From an uncultured Pelagibacteraceae bacterium (GTDB lineage: Bacteria > Pseudomonadota > Alphaproteobacteria > Pelagibacterales > Pelagibacteraceae): a DNA stretch of 56,747 bases. The notes beneath the pieces are model-generated. The model ran no database searches, was not told the DNA's origin, and saw only the letters and a program-made list of their open reading frames with translations. Made by a program: the position numbers and the translations under genes. Below are positions 16,540-25,628 of the stretch, in pieces. Every line of letters begins with the position of its first letter. The first letter of the stretch is position 1. The stretch is taken from assembly GCA_902558205.1 (NCBI GenBank), contig CACECY010000003.1:1-56747 (forward strand), in the 5' to 3' direction.

Positions 16540-19307
16540 TGAGCTCTGAAAAAAGAAAAATTGCATATATAGATGGCAAGCCTTATGAAATAGGTGCTAA
16601 TCATACATCTATTTTAAAATTTGTTAAAAGTTATGTTGGAGAAAAAAAGGTTCCAACTCTTTGTGATGATCCAAATTTAGCACCTTATGGGGCATGTAGA
16701 GTATGTTCTGTTGAGGTAGCATTGGAAAAAGACGGCCCAACAAAAGTGGTTGCATCATGCCATACTCCAGTAGCTGAAAATCAACATATTTTCACTTCGA
16801 ATCAAAACCTTCAAGATTTAAGAAAAAACATTGTAGAACTAGTTTTAACAGACCACCCGATGGAATGTGGAACTTGCGAAGTGAACAATAATTGTGAACT
16901 TCAAACTGTGGCTAATGATTTAGGAATTTCAGACCATAGATATAATAGTCCAAAACAACATAAAGGTATTCCTAGAGATACTTCTCATGATTACATGAGA
17001 ATGAATTTAGATAACTGTATTAATTGTGGAAGATGTGTGAGAGCTTGTGATGAAATTCAAGGTTCATTTGTTCTTACAATGTCAGGTAGAGGTTTCGAAT
17101 CTAGAATTACAACTGACAATGATATGATGTTTGGAGATTCATCTTGTGTTTCATGTGGAGCTTGTGCTCACACATGTCCAACTGATGCAATTTCAGATGT
17201 CTTTCAATCTAAATCAGCTGCTGTAGATAAAAAGGTAAGAACAACTTGTTCATACTGTGGAGTTGGATGTAATTTAGAAGCATCAATTAAAGATAATAAA
17301 GTTGTTGCAATTGACACTCCAAAACAAACAGAAGTAAATGCTGGTCATACTTGCATTAAAGGTAGGTATGCATTTGGTTTTTATGATCATCCTGACAGAC
17401 TTAAAACTCCATTAATTAAGAGAAATGGAAAATTTGAGGAAGCAACATGGGATGAGGCATATGATTTTATAAAAAAAGAAATGCAAAGGATCACTAAAAA
17501 TCATGGACCTGATGCTTTTGCGGGTATTTCTTCAGCAAGATGTACTAATGAAGAAAATTATGTATTTCAAAAAATGATAAGAGCAGCTGTTGGTACTAAC
17601 AGTGTAGACTGTTGTGCAAGAATTTGTCATTCACCTACTGCATGGGGAATGCAACAAACATTTGGTACTGGAGCTGCAACTAATTCAACTGAAGATATTT
17701 ATCATGCAGATCTATTTTTAGTTATAGGTGCAAATCCAACAAATGCACATCCTGTTACTGGGGCTAAAATTAAACAACAAGTAATGAAAGGAAAAAAACT
17801 TATAGTTTTAGATCCTATTACGACTGAGCTTGCAAAGCTTGCTGACTATCATATTAAATTAAGACCTGGAACTAATGTGGCTGTACTTAATATGATGTTA
17901 CATTTTATAATTAAATCAAAATTATATAACGCTGATTTTGTAAGAGATAGAACAGAAGGATTTGATAATTTTCTTAAAGAAATTGAAAGACAAGATGTTG
18001 ACCACTTAGCAAAAGTTGCTGGAGTAGATAAACAACTTGTTAAAGAAGCTGCAATTGCATATGCAACTGCAAAAAATTCAATGGAGTTTCACGGTCTAGG
18101 AGTTACAGAACACGAACAAGGTTCAAAAACAGTGATGCTTATTGCTGACCTTGCGATGATTACAGGTAACATTGGAAGAAAAGGTGTGGGAGTAAATCCT
18201 CTTAGAGGACAAAATAATGTTCAGGGTGCAGCAGACATGGGATGTCAGCCTCATCAAGGTGCAGGATACTTTGAAGTCTCAGATGAAAAAAATCAAAAAT
18301 TCTATACTGAAAAATATGGTGTGACACATCCAACAAAACCTGGTTTAAAAATCCCTCAAATGTTTGAGGCAGCAATTAACAAAGAACTAAAAGGAGTGTG
18401 GATTATTGGTGAGGATATAGTTCAAACAGATCCTAATAGTGCGCATGTAATTGAAGCAATGAACTCCTTAGAACTTTTAGTAGTTCAAGAAATATTTATG
18501 AGTGAAACAGCAAAATTAGCTACTGTGGTTCTTCCAGGAACTACTTTTTTAGAAAAAGATGGAACTTTCACTAACACTGAAAGAAGAGTGCAAAGAGTTA
18601 ACCGAGCAGTCCCTCCTCTCCCTGGAACAAAACCAGATGGAGTTATAGTAACGGATATGATGCAAAAACTTGGGTTTAATCAACCTACTTATGATGCAGA
18701 TCAAGTATTAGCAGAAATTGCTGATATTGTTCCATTCTTTAAAGGAATTACAAGAGAAAGATTAGGAAAAATGGGTTTACAGTGGCCTGTGAAAGAAGAT
18801 GGAACAGACACTCAAATATTACACACTGAAGAATTCAAACTAGGAAAAGGTCGATTGAAAAACTTTGATTGGAAAGAGTCATCTGAAATTGAAGCTAATC
18901 ATAAAGATTATCCACTAATATTAACAACTAGTCGAGTTTTACAGCACTATAATGCTGCTACGATGACAAGAAGAACAAGTAATATAAATATTGTTGATGA
19001 GGATGTTCTGTTAATTCACCCTAAAGATGCAGCTAATAGAGATTTAAATACGGGTGATATTGGAAGACTGTATTCAGGAAGAGGAGAAGTTGCTTTAAAG
19101 GTAGAAGTAACTGATAAAGTAAAAGAAGGAATAGTTTTTACAACTTTCCATTTCCCAGAACATATGGTTAACATGGTGACTGGACATGGAAAAGATGAAG
19201 AAACAATGTGTGCTGAGTACAAAGTTTCCTCAGTACAAGTGCAAAAAATTTCAAACCAATTTAAAACTGAAATACAACCAAAAGAAAATCAAGCTGAAGT
19301 AAGCTAA
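16539..19307 (+). CDS. fdsA: NAD-dependent formate dehydrogenase, catalytic molybdenum subunit
   Basis: This 922-residue enzyme oxidises formate to CO2. From the N-terminus it has a plant-type [2Fe-2S] domain (CDD...YGACRVC near 42-56), a His/Cys [4Fe-4S] region (HPMECGTCEVNNNC near 107-119), a two-cluster ferredoxin domain (CINCGRCVRAC and CVSCGACAHTC), then the MopB core starting with the [4Fe-4S] motif TCSYCGVGC near 237. Cys363 in the segment ARICHSPT replaces selenocysteine as the molybdenum ligand, so no selenium machinery is needed. The C-terminal molydopterin-binding domain ends with TSRVLQHYNAATMTRR and GEVALKVEVT. The N-terminal clusters and the partner subunit indicate a soluble, NAD-linked FdsA-type enzyme. 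Confidence 0.95.
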   Translation: MSSEKRKIAYIDGKPYEIGANHTSILKFVKSYVGEKKVPTLCDDPNLAPYGACRVCSVEVALEKDGPTKVVASCHTPVAENQHIFTSNQNLQDLRKNIVELVLTDHPMECGTCEVNNNCELQTVANDLGISDHRYNSPKQHKGIPRDTSHDYMRMNLDNCINCGRCVRACDEIQGSFVLTMSGRGFESRITTDNDMMFGDSSCVSCGACAHTCPTDAISDVFQSKSAAVDKKVRTTCSYCGVGCNLEASIKDNKVVAIDTPKQTEVNAGHTCIKGRYAFGFYDHPDRLKTPLIKRNGKFEEATWDEAYDFIKKEMQRITKNHGPDAFAGISSARCTNEENYVFQKMIRAAVGTNSVDCCARICHSPTAWGMQQTFGTGAATNSTEDIYHADLFLVIGANPTNAHPVTGAKIKQQVMKGKKLIVLDPITTELAKLADYHIKLRPGTNVAVLNMMLHFIIKSKLYNADFVRDRTEGFDNFLKEIERQDVDHLAKVAGVDKQLVKEAAIAYATAKNSMEFHGLGVTEHEQGSKTVMLIADLAMITGNIGRKGVGVNPLRGQNNVQGAADMGCQPHQGAGYFEVSDEKNQKFYTEKYGVTHPTKPGLKIPQMFEAAINKELKGVWIIGEDIVQTDPNSAHVIEAMNSLELLVVQEIFMSETAKLATVVLPGTTFLEKDGTFTNTERRVQRVNRAVPPLPGTKPDGVIVTDMMQKLGFNQPTYDADQVLAEIADIVPFFKGITRERLGKMGLQWPVKEDGTDTQILHTEEFKLGKGRLKNFDWKESSEIEANHKDYPLILTTSRVLQHYNAATMTRRTSNINIVDEDVLLIHPKDAANRDLNTGDIGRLYSGRGEVALKVEVTDKVKEGIVFTTFHFPEHMVNMVTGHGKDEETMCAEYKVSSVQVQKISNQFKTEIQPKENQAEVS

Positions 19308-19312
19308 TTAAA

Positions 19313-20761
19313 ATGACCATAGGATGGCATTTTAACAATACCTATTCAAAACTTTCTGAAACTTTTAGAGAAAATATAAAACCTATTCCTGTAACAAATC
19401 CTGATTTAGTAATACTCAATAAAACTTTAGCCTCTGAATTAAATCTAGATTTTTCTAAAATTGATAAAGAGGAACTTTCAAAAATTTTTTCTGGAAATTT
19501 ATTACCAGCTGGAAGTAATTCTATTGCACAAGCCTATGCTGGACATCAGTTTGGCCATTTTACAATGCTTGGAGATGGTAGAGCAGTATTAATTGGAGAG
19601 CATACAACTAGATCAAATAAAAAATATGATATTCAATTTAAAGGCTCAGGAAAAACTGCATTTTCTAGGAATGGTGATGGACGTGCTGCCTTAGGTCCAA
19701 TGTTAAGAGAATACATAATTAGTGAAGCTATGCATAAATTAAAAATACCTACTACACGAAGCTTAGCTGTAGTAAAAACTGGAGAAGATATCCAAAGAGA
19801 GAAAGTTTTGCAAGGTGCTGTGCTTACTCGAGTTGCATCTAGCCATATTAGAGTTGGTACATTTCAGTATATAGCAGCAAGACAAAAAGAGGATGAATTA
19901 ATGACTTTGTTAGATTATACGATTGATAGACACTATCCAGAAATTAAGGATTCAAATAATAAACCTTTAGACTTAATCAACCTTTTAATAGAAAGGCAAT
20001 GTAATTTAGTAGTGAACTGGATGAGAGTTGGTTTCATACATGGTGTTATGAATACTGACAATATGGCTATCTCGGGAGAAACTATTGATTACGGACCTTG
20101 TGCATTTATGGATACTTATGATCCAAAAACTGTATTTAGTTCAATTGATCAAACAGGTAGATATGCTTATTGTAATCAACCCGTTATTACAAAATGGAAT
20201 TTAGCCAGATTTGCTGAATGTTTAATTCCTTTAATTAATGAAGATCAAGAAAAAGCTATCAAAATTGCTACTGAGACAATTAATTCTTTTGAGAAAAAAT
20301 ATGAAGAAAAGTGGATGAACATGATGAGAGATAAATTGGGATTGTTTGGTTTAGATGATAAAGATAAATTTTTAATTTTAGATCTTTTAACTTGGATGCA
20401 TGAGAAAAAAGCAGATTATACAAACACATTTTGTCATTTGATGAATATCGATCTAAAACAAGTTGAATTATATAATGATAAAGATTTTATTAACTGGAAA
20501 AAAAGATGGGAAGATAGATCTTCAAAAAATAATAGTACATCAAAAAAATCTATGGAATTAATGAGAAATAACAATCCATTATTTATCCCAAGAAACCATA
20601 AAGTTGAAGAAGCTCTAGAAGCTGCAGAACAAAATGACTTAAAACCATTCAATAAAATTTTAGAAATTTTAAAGAAACCCTATGATGAACAGATAGGTAC
20701 TGAAGGTTATCAGTCTCCTTCTGTATCAGATGAAAAATATCAAACTTTTTGTGGGACTTAA
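19313..20761 (+). CDS. selO: protein adenylyltransferase SelO
   Basis: SelO is a pseudokinase-fold enzyme that transfers AMP to hydroxyl side chains of target proteins and is linked to redox stress responses. The 482-residue product has the family hallmarks: AQAYAGHQFGHFTMLGDGRA near residues 68-87, IQFKGSGKTAFSRNGDGRAAL near 109-129, and GVMNTDNMAISGETIDYGPCAF near 244-265, which holds the inverted catalytic Asp and Asn. The C-terminal FCGT places a Cys at residue 480, the position of selenocysteine in animal SelO. It starts 5 nt after fdsA, at the end of the formate dehydrogenase operon; whether it modifies a protein of that pathway is unknown. Confidence 0.94.
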   Translation: MTIGWHFNNTYSKLSETFRENIKPIPVTNPDLVILNKTLASELNLDFSKIDKEELSKIFSGNLLPAGSNSIAQAYAGHQFGHFTMLGDGRAVLIGEHTTRSNKKYDIQFKGSGKTAFSRNGDGRAALGPMLREYIISEAMHKLKIPTTRSLAVVKTGEDIQREKVLQGAVLTRVASSHIRVGTFQYIAARQKEDELMTLLDYTIDRHYPEIKDSNNKPLDLINLLIERQCNLVVNWMRVGFIHGVMNTDNMAISGETIDYGPCAFMDTYDPKTVFSSIDQTGRYAYCNQPVITKWNLARFAECLIPLINEDQEKAIKIATETINSFEKKYEEKWMNMMRDKLGLFGLDDKDKFLILDLLTWMHEKKADYTNTFCHLMNIDLKQVELYNDKDFINWKKRWEDRSSKNNSTSKKSMELMRNNNPLFIPRNHKVEEALEAAEQNDLKPFNKILEILKKPYDEQIGTEGYQSPSVSDEKYQTFCGT

Positions 20762-20764
20762 TTA

Positions 20765-21868
20765 TTAAAGAACATAGGGTTCAGGTCTTGCTTTTTTACC
20801 TAAAACTCTTTCAACTGCCATATTCGAGATATCAATAGATTGATATGCGCCTGTGGTAATCAATTCTGTAAGAGCTCTCCCTATTCCTGGAGCTTGCATT
20901 AGTCCTCTACCAGTAAATCCTGTTGCTAAATATACGTTTTCAAACTTAGGATGTTTGCCAACAACTGCATTGTTATCAAGTCTATTACAATCATAATATC
21001 CAGCCCAACCACCAGTAAGTTTTAGCTCCTCCATAGCAGGTATTCTTTGGGCTAAAGCAGGCCAAACTAATTCTTCAAAATCATCCCATGCTGGCTCTAA
21101 ATCATCTGCATCAAAAACTGATTTTGGTGACCCTGCTAAGTATTCTTTTCCCTCAGGTCTCCAATATACACCAGTTGTCAAATCACCAGTCAACGGCATT
21201 TCAGGAATATGTTTTGGGCATTTAACTCTAAACACTGTGTGTTTTTGAGGTTCGACAGGAATATCTTCCAACAATTCTTTTGTCCAGCATCCAGCAGCAG
21301 AAATAATTGTTTTAGCTTTTATTTCAGAAAGTGATTTTACTTCACCTTTTATAAACTCAGCGCCAAGTTCAGTTGCTTTGCTTTTTAAGGCGCTGTGAAA
21401 CATAAAAGGATCTATCCATCCCTCACTCTGATTATCTGTAAATGTTGCAGTTTCAATTCCTTCACTATTAATGTATGGAAAATATTTTGTTAACTCTGAG
21501 CCTTTAATATTTTTTGTTCCAGCTTCACAAGCTTTATGATTTTCTAAAGCCTTATACTGTTCTTCGGCATGTTCAGGTCCAAACATAAGTAGGTAACCAT
21601 TTGTTACCATACTAGCAGTTGGATTAGGATTTTTTTCAGTCTTGAGCAATTCAGGAATTTGAAAAATAAACTCTCTAGCAAATTTACCTAACAAAATATT
21701 TTCAGTTTGAAAAAACTGTCTTCTAAAACCTCCAAGTGAAAGAGGAAAAGATGCATTTTTATAAGTTGGGTCTCTTTCAATTACTTTTACTTTTCTACCT
21801 TCTTTAGATAGAAAATAAGCTGAAGCAGCTCCAATTATTCCACCACCGACTATTACTACATCATCCAT
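20765..21868 (-). CDS. FAD-dependent oxidoreductase of the DAO family (FOXRED1/sarcosine-oxidase-like)
   Basis: The 367-residue flavoprotein opens with a Rossmann FAD site, VVIVGGGIIGAASAYFLSKEG, and ends with the DAO family segment YLATGFTGRGLMQAPGIGRALTELI that contacts the flavin. The C-terminal part, with YDCNRLDNNAVVGKHP, resembles FOXRED1 and related bacterial oxidases that act on N-methyl or secondary amino acids such as sarcosine or dimethylglycine. It lacks the folate-binding domain seen in long sarcosine dehydrogenases. The gene follows tspO directly and converges on selO with 3 nt between. Creatine breakdown nearby would yield sarcosine, so a sarcosine substrate is attractive but unproven; glycine or D-amino acid oxidase activity are alternatives. 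Confidence 0.82.
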   Translation of the reverse strand: MDDVVIVGGGIIGAASAYFLSKEGRKVKVIERDPTYKNASFPLSLGGFRRQFFQTENILLGKFAREFIFQIPELLKTEKNPNPTASMVTNGYLLMFGPEHAEEQYKALENHKACEAGTKNIKGSELTKYFPYINSEGIETATFTDNQSEGWIDPFMFHSALKSKATELGAEFIKGEVKSLSEIKAKTIISAAGCWTKELLEDIPVEPQKHTVFRVKCPKHIPEMPLTGDLTTGVYWRPEGKEYLAGSPKSVFDADDLEPAWDDFEELVWPALAQRIPAMEELKLTGGWAGYYDCNRLDNNAVVGKHPKFENVYLATGFTGRGLMQAPGIGRALTELITTGAYQSIDISNMAVERVLGKKARPEPYVL

Positions 21869-22336
21869 TTAATTTAATATAAGTAAGTTAAAATTCAGAA
21901 ATAGTGCAAAGCAACACCAAAGTAAATAGGGAATCATGAGATAATAGCTCACAATATTGACACGTTTAAATCTCAACATGAGAATTATTATCATTAATAT
22001 TAAACCAATTAAAACAAACAGAGCTAGTAATATTTGATGTAACCCAAAAAAAACAATACTCCAAGTTGTATTAAATAAAATATGAATGAAATATAGGTAG
22101 ACTGTACTCAAATTTCTGTTTTTACTATGCCAAAAAAACCAAATAGCTAAAGTCATCATCAGATATAAAGCTGTCCAAACAGGTGCAAATATCCAATCAG
22201 GGGGATTTAAATTTGATTTAACAAGTTGAGAATACCAAGGATCTTTAAAACTGATAGTTATTAAACCCCCAATAAATGATGCTGAAAATGTTATTATAAA
22301 AAAAAGAATGAATGATAAAAATTTATTTTTAAGCAT
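21869..22336 (-). CDS. tspO: TspO/MBR-family membrane protein
   Basis: TspO proteins are five-helix membrane proteins that bind porphyrins and steroids or sterol-like ligands. The 155-residue product shows the signature LNPPDWIFAPVWTALYLMM near residues 42-60, with the tryptophans that form the ligand pocket, and NTTWSIVFFGLHQILLA near 89-105. Length and helix number match the family. In photosynthetic bacteria TspO affects tetrapyrrole and light or oxygen responses. Its end abuts the start of the DAO-family oxidase, making a two-gene operon, and its promoter region is shared with the divergent SDR gene across 23 nt. The stretch nearby also carries lipid-modification genes often seen with oxidative stress regulons. 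Confidence 0.9.
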   Translation of the reverse strand: MLKNKFLSFILFFIITFSASFIGGLITISFKDPWYSQLVKSNLNPPDWIFAPVWTALYLMMTLAIWFFWHSKNRNLSTVYLYFIHILFNTTWSIVFFGLHQILLALFVLIGLILMIIILMLRFKRVNIVSYYLMIPYLLWCCFALFLNFNLLILN

Positions 22337-22359
22337 TTAGGTATTATACATATTAATAA

Positions 22360-23118
22360 ATGAATAAAAAAACTATTTGGATAACTGGTGGAAGTACGGG
22401 CATTGGAAAAGCTTTAGCCATAAAATTTGCCAATGAAGGATGGAATGTAGCCATATCAGCAAGAAGGGAAAATTTACTCAAGGAAATTTCTGAAACGTAT
22501 GAAAATATACATTCTTTTCCATTAGATGTAACAAACAAAAATAGATGTAATGAAGTTTTTAATGATATAAAAAATAAATTTAACGAAGTTGATATTTGCT
22601 TTTTTTCTACAGGTACCTGGAATCCAAAAAAAGAGAAGGACATAGATGTAGAACAAATTGAAGATGTTTTTAAAGTGAATTTCTTTGGAACGGTCAATAG
22701 CATTAAAGCAGTTGAAAAATACTTTAAAGAAAAAAAGAGTGGTATAATTACTATTGTTTCTTCGATTGCAGGTTACAGAGGATTGCCTAACTCAACAGGT
22801 TATGGACCTTCTAAATCAGCACTAAATAATTTAACTGAAAGTTTATATTTTGACTTTAAAAGATTTGGAGTTCGAGTTTGTCTAGTTTCTCCAGGTTTTA
22901 TTAAAACACCTATGACTGACAAAAATGATTTTAAAATGCCATTTTTAAAAACTCCTGAATACGCTGCAGATAAAATTTACGATGGATTAATTAATAAAAA
23001 TAGTTTTGAAATACATTTTCCAAAAACATTAACAATTATATTAAAAATTTTCAGCTTCTTACCTAGCAAATTATATTTTGGTTTAGTTGGTCGAATGACT
23101 AAATATCAAAAAAAATAA
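22360..23118 (+). CDS. short-chain dehydrogenase/reductase
   Basis: The 252-residue product is a classical SDR. The NAD(P) site is TGGSTGIGKALA at residues 9-20, the basic ARREN after the second strand favours NADPH, and the catalytic Ser and YGPSK (Tyr-x-x-x-Lys) lie around residues 134-151. It ends with a short hydrophobic stretch (FLPSKLYFGLVGR). The gene is divergent from tspO and converges on the DUF3833 lipoprotein gene with no gap between stop codons. In many proteobacteria an SDR of this type travels with DUF3833, DUF1365, a Cfa-like methyltransferase and a flavoprotein, which are all present here. Its substrate is unknown. Confidence 0.88.
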   Translation: MNKKTIWITGGSTGIGKALAIKFANEGWNVAISARRENLLKEISETYENIHSFPLDVTNKNRCNEVFNDIKNKFNEVDICFFSTGTWNPKKEKDIDVEQIEDVFKVNFFGTVNSIKAVEKYFKEKKSGIITIVSSIAGYRGLPNSTGYGPSKSALNNLTESLYFDFKRFGVRVCLVSPGFIKTPMTDKNDFKMPFLKTPEYAADKIYDGLINKNSFEIHFPKTLTIILKIFSFLPSKLYFGLVGRMTKYQKK

Positions 23119-23667
23119 TTAATCTTTTACAAAAACTACAGTTAATTCAGCAACTTTAAAACCGAATTTAGTCATTGTGGCTCTATTAATTGCCACTCTA
23201 TCATCTTGCTTGAAAATCCAGTCATCAAAAGTAATTTTTAATTCTTTTCCTTTAACTGGAACAAGTAATACATATTCAAATTTAAAAGCTGATCCATAAG
23301 AATATCCTTTAGCTTTTCCAACAACATCACCAGCTGTTCCTTCGTAATTATTTTCATCTATTTTTGTAATTGTCCATTCTCTGTCTTGAATTTCACCATC
23401 ATCCCAATTAAATTTTTCTTTAAGAATTAATTTTTTACCATCCCAGGTTCCATCTAAATCGGCAGAAAATTGTCTTGTAACTTTGCCAGATCTATTTTGT
23501 AAAACTCCCCAAGCTTTTACATTTCCAGTTAAATATTCTTCAATGACTAGTCTTGGTTCTTTATTTTTAAAATCTTCTGGTTTCATGGCACTATTATTTG
23601 AGCAACTTGTAATTAAGAATAGTGAAATTATCAATAAAATTGATTTAATAGGTTTAAAATAACTCAT
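23119..23667 (-). CDS. DUF3833 lipoprotein
   Basis: The preferred ATG at 23667 gives 182 residues. It is preceded by GGAGA about 7 nt upstream; the longer frame from 23679 would place this ribosome-binding site inside the coding sequence. The N-terminus has a lysine, a hydrophobic stretch and the lipobox LITSC with the modified Cys at residue 22, so the protein is exported and anchored in a membrane. The remainder is a beta-rich domain with DLDGTWDGKKLILKEKF and DREWTITK typical of DUF3833. It follows the Cfa-like gene by 18 nt and is the last gene of the lipid-modification run. Its function has not been established. Confidence 0.88.
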   Translation of the reverse strand: MSYFKPIKSILLIISLFLITSCSNNSAMKPEDFKNKEPRLVIEEYLTGNVKAWGVLQNRSGKVTRQFSADLDGTWDGKKLILKEKFNWDDGEIQDREWTITKIDENNYEGTAGDVVGKAKGYSYGSAFKFEYVLLVPVKGKELKITFDDWIFKQDDRVAINRATMTKFGFKVAELTVVFVKD

Positions 23668-23685
23668 TAATATCTCCATAGGTTG

Positions 23686-24864
23686 TTATTTATTTTGCAT
23701 TGAAAATTGTATTAAATCTATATTCTTTGATTTAAAACCAGCCTCACAATAAGACAGATAAAATTCCCACATTCTTTTAAAAGTTAAGTCAAATCCTTGA
23801 CTTTTTATCGAGTCCCATTTTTTTAAAAACTCATTTCTCCATATAGCTAAAGTATTTGCGTAGTGATCTGCATAAGAAATATAAGAATTTATAGTTAATC
23901 CGTTATCAGAAACATATCGATTAATACTATTTTTGTTTGGTAAAAAGCCCCCCGGAAAAATATATTTTTGAATAAAATCTTGTTTATTTTTATATCTATC
24001 AAATAATCTGTCATCTATTGTTATTGCCTGAATGGCAGCTTTACCACCATCAGATAAATTATTTTTTATAGTTTTAAAATATCCCTCTAAATAATTTTGA
24101 CCAACAGCCTCTATCATTTCTATTGAGGCAACTGAATTATATTTGCCGTTAAGATCCCTATAATCTTTTATCTCGATATTAACTTTTTCATTTAAACCAC
24201 ATTTAAAAATTCGCTCTTTTGCATATTCAAATTGCTTTTTTGATATTGTTATACAATCAAGTTTAACATCATATTTTTTACCTAAATATTCTGCAAAACC
24301 ACCCCAACCACATCCAATCTCTAAAACTTTATCACCATTATTTGGTTTGATAAGATCTATTAATTTTTGATATTTATTGTTTTGGGCTTCAGAAAGATTT
24401 TTCGATTTATCATCAAATATAGCACTAGAGTAGGTTAATGTGTCATCTAACCAAAGAGAAAAGAAATCATTACCTAAATCATAATGTTTAGCAATATTTT
24501 CTTTGCTTCGATTTTTCGTATTTTTGATAATTTTGTTTTTAACAAAATTAAATATTGGAAAGTCTAGAAGTCCTGAAAACTTATATATCACTTGAATATT
24601 TCTAGCAGTTAATTCAATTAAATTTGATAAATTATCTGTTTCAAATTCTCCTCTCATATAACTTTCAGCAAATCCAATACTGCCACCTCTAATAAGATTA
24701 TAACAAAAATTTGGTTTCTTAATTACAATGTTTGCTTTCAATTTTTCTTCTGAATTTCCAAATTTTAAAATTTTTCCATCAACAGTTGTTAATTCAAGAT
24801 ATCCATAATTAACATTATTTAGAAATTTAAAAACTATTTTATCTGCTGTTTTATTTAAAAACAT
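23686..24864 (-). CDS. cfa: cyclopropane-fatty-acyl-phospholipid synthase-family methyltransferase
   Basis: Members of this family use S-adenosylmethionine to add a methylene or methyl group to the double bond of membrane phospholipid chains. The 392-residue product has the family N-terminal lipid-binding part, NIAKHYDLGNDFFSLWLDDTLTYSSA, the SAM site VLEIGCGWGGFAEYLG near 181-196, and IEMIEAVGQNYLEGYF downstream. The two ends carry lysine-rich helices. It overlaps DUF1365 by one base. Because it sits with a flavoprotein and DUF1365, it may belong to the methyltransferase type that makes methylated or furan fatty acids in some alphaproteobacteria rather than a true cyclopropane synthase; the sequence alone does not separate the two. 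Confidence 0.9.
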   Translation of the reverse strand: MFLNKTADKIVFKFLNNVNYGYLELTTVDGKILKFGNSEEKLKANIVIKKPNFCYNLIRGGSIGFAESYMRGEFETDNLSNLIELTARNIQVIYKFSGLLDFPIFNFVKNKIIKNTKNRSKENIAKHYDLGNDFFSLWLDDTLTYSSAIFDDKSKNLSEAQNNKYQKLIDLIKPNNGDKVLEIGCGWGGFAEYLGKKYDVKLDCITISKKQFEYAKERIFKCGLNEKVNIEIKDYRDLNGKYNSVASIEMIEAVGQNYLEGYFKTIKNNLSDGGKAAIQAITIDDRLFDRYKNKQDFIQKYIFPGGFLPNKNSINRYVSDNGLTINSYISYADHYANTLAIWRNEFLKKWDSIKSQGFDLTFKRMWEFYLSYCEAGFKSKNIDLIQFSMQNK

Positions 24865-25628
24865 TAATTTTCTACTGTTATATTATTTTTAATTTTTAAC
24901 TTTTTTTTCACAAATTTAATTCCTTTAATCCACAATTTAAACGCTTCAAAATGTATCGCAGAAATTATTTTAAATGTCATTAAGGGGTGTTTTAGGTATG
25001 AATTCATTAAATTTTCACTTGTCAAATCAGATCTTTTGCCATCTTGGGATGCAAAAAGAATTTTTCCTTCTTGATCGTACTGATCTATTTTAACTGACAA
25101 ATTCTCTCCTGGGTTTAATATCCTAAAAAAATAATTACAATTCATTTCAATAAATGGTGAAACATGAAATTTTTTTGAGCAATTATTTTGAATTAACTTA
25201 TTTTCACTTTCTACTTTAAATACATAAGTGTGTTGTTCGCCAAACGTATTTTTAACCTCATACAAAATAGAAATTAAATTTTCATCTTTGTCATATATAA
25301 AAAAAATACTCAGGGGATTAAAAACATATCCTAATATTCTAGGATAGCACAAAAGTTTAATCTTAATATTTTCGGTGCTTATGTTGTTATTTATTAAATT
25401 CAATTTTACCCAATTTAGAAGAGATGAGCCATCACGTTCACCGTGGTCTTTCTCATGGAAACTAATTAAATTAAATTTATTAAACGAAAAAAATTTTAAG
25501 TTTTTGTTAAGCTCTTCGAGCTCTGAAAGATCAATAAATAAAGAGAATACTTTATACTTAAAGAAATGCTCTTTTGGCTTAAATCTTTTATGGATTACAC
25601 TTCCATTATATATACAAGAATTAGTCAT
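24864..25628 (-). CDS. DUF1365 protein
   Basis: The 254-residue product has the DUF1365 pattern: SCIYNGSVIHKRFKPKEHFF at the N-terminus, FSLFIDLSELEEL near residue 30, then DHGERDGSSL, PRILGYVFNPLSIFF near 110, and FHVSPFIEMN near 159. It has no signal peptide. DUF1365 genes are almost always next to a Cfa-like methyltransferase and an FAD protein, as here, and the family is suspected to act on the same fatty acyl chains, but no reaction has been fixed that I can confirm. It overlaps the upstream flavoprotein gene by 8 nt and the Cfa-like gene by 1 nt, so the three are translated together. Confidence 0.9.
   Translation of the reverse strand: MTNSCIYNGSVIHKRFKPKEHFFKYKVFSLFIDLSELEELNKNLKFFSFNKFNLISFHEKDHGERDGSSLLNWVKLNLINNNISTENIKIKLLCYPRILGYVFNPLSIFFIYDKDENLISILYEVKNTFGEQHTYVFKVESENKLIQNNCSKKFHVSPFIEMNCNYFFRILNPGENLSVKIDQYDQEGKILFASQDGKRSDLTSENLMNSYLKHPLMTFKIISAIHFEAFKLWIKGIKFVKKKLKIKNNITVEN

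Noticed and set aside
17590-17640. Selenocysteine at the formate dehydrogenase active site
   Set aside because: The ligand codon is TGT (Cys363), not TGA, and no SECIS or selenium genes are visible.
20765-21868. The DAO-family gene as L-2-hydroxyglutarate oxidase (LhgO) partner of GlaH
   Set aside because: The sequence resembles FOXRED1/sarcosine-type oxidases, and it lies far from glaH.
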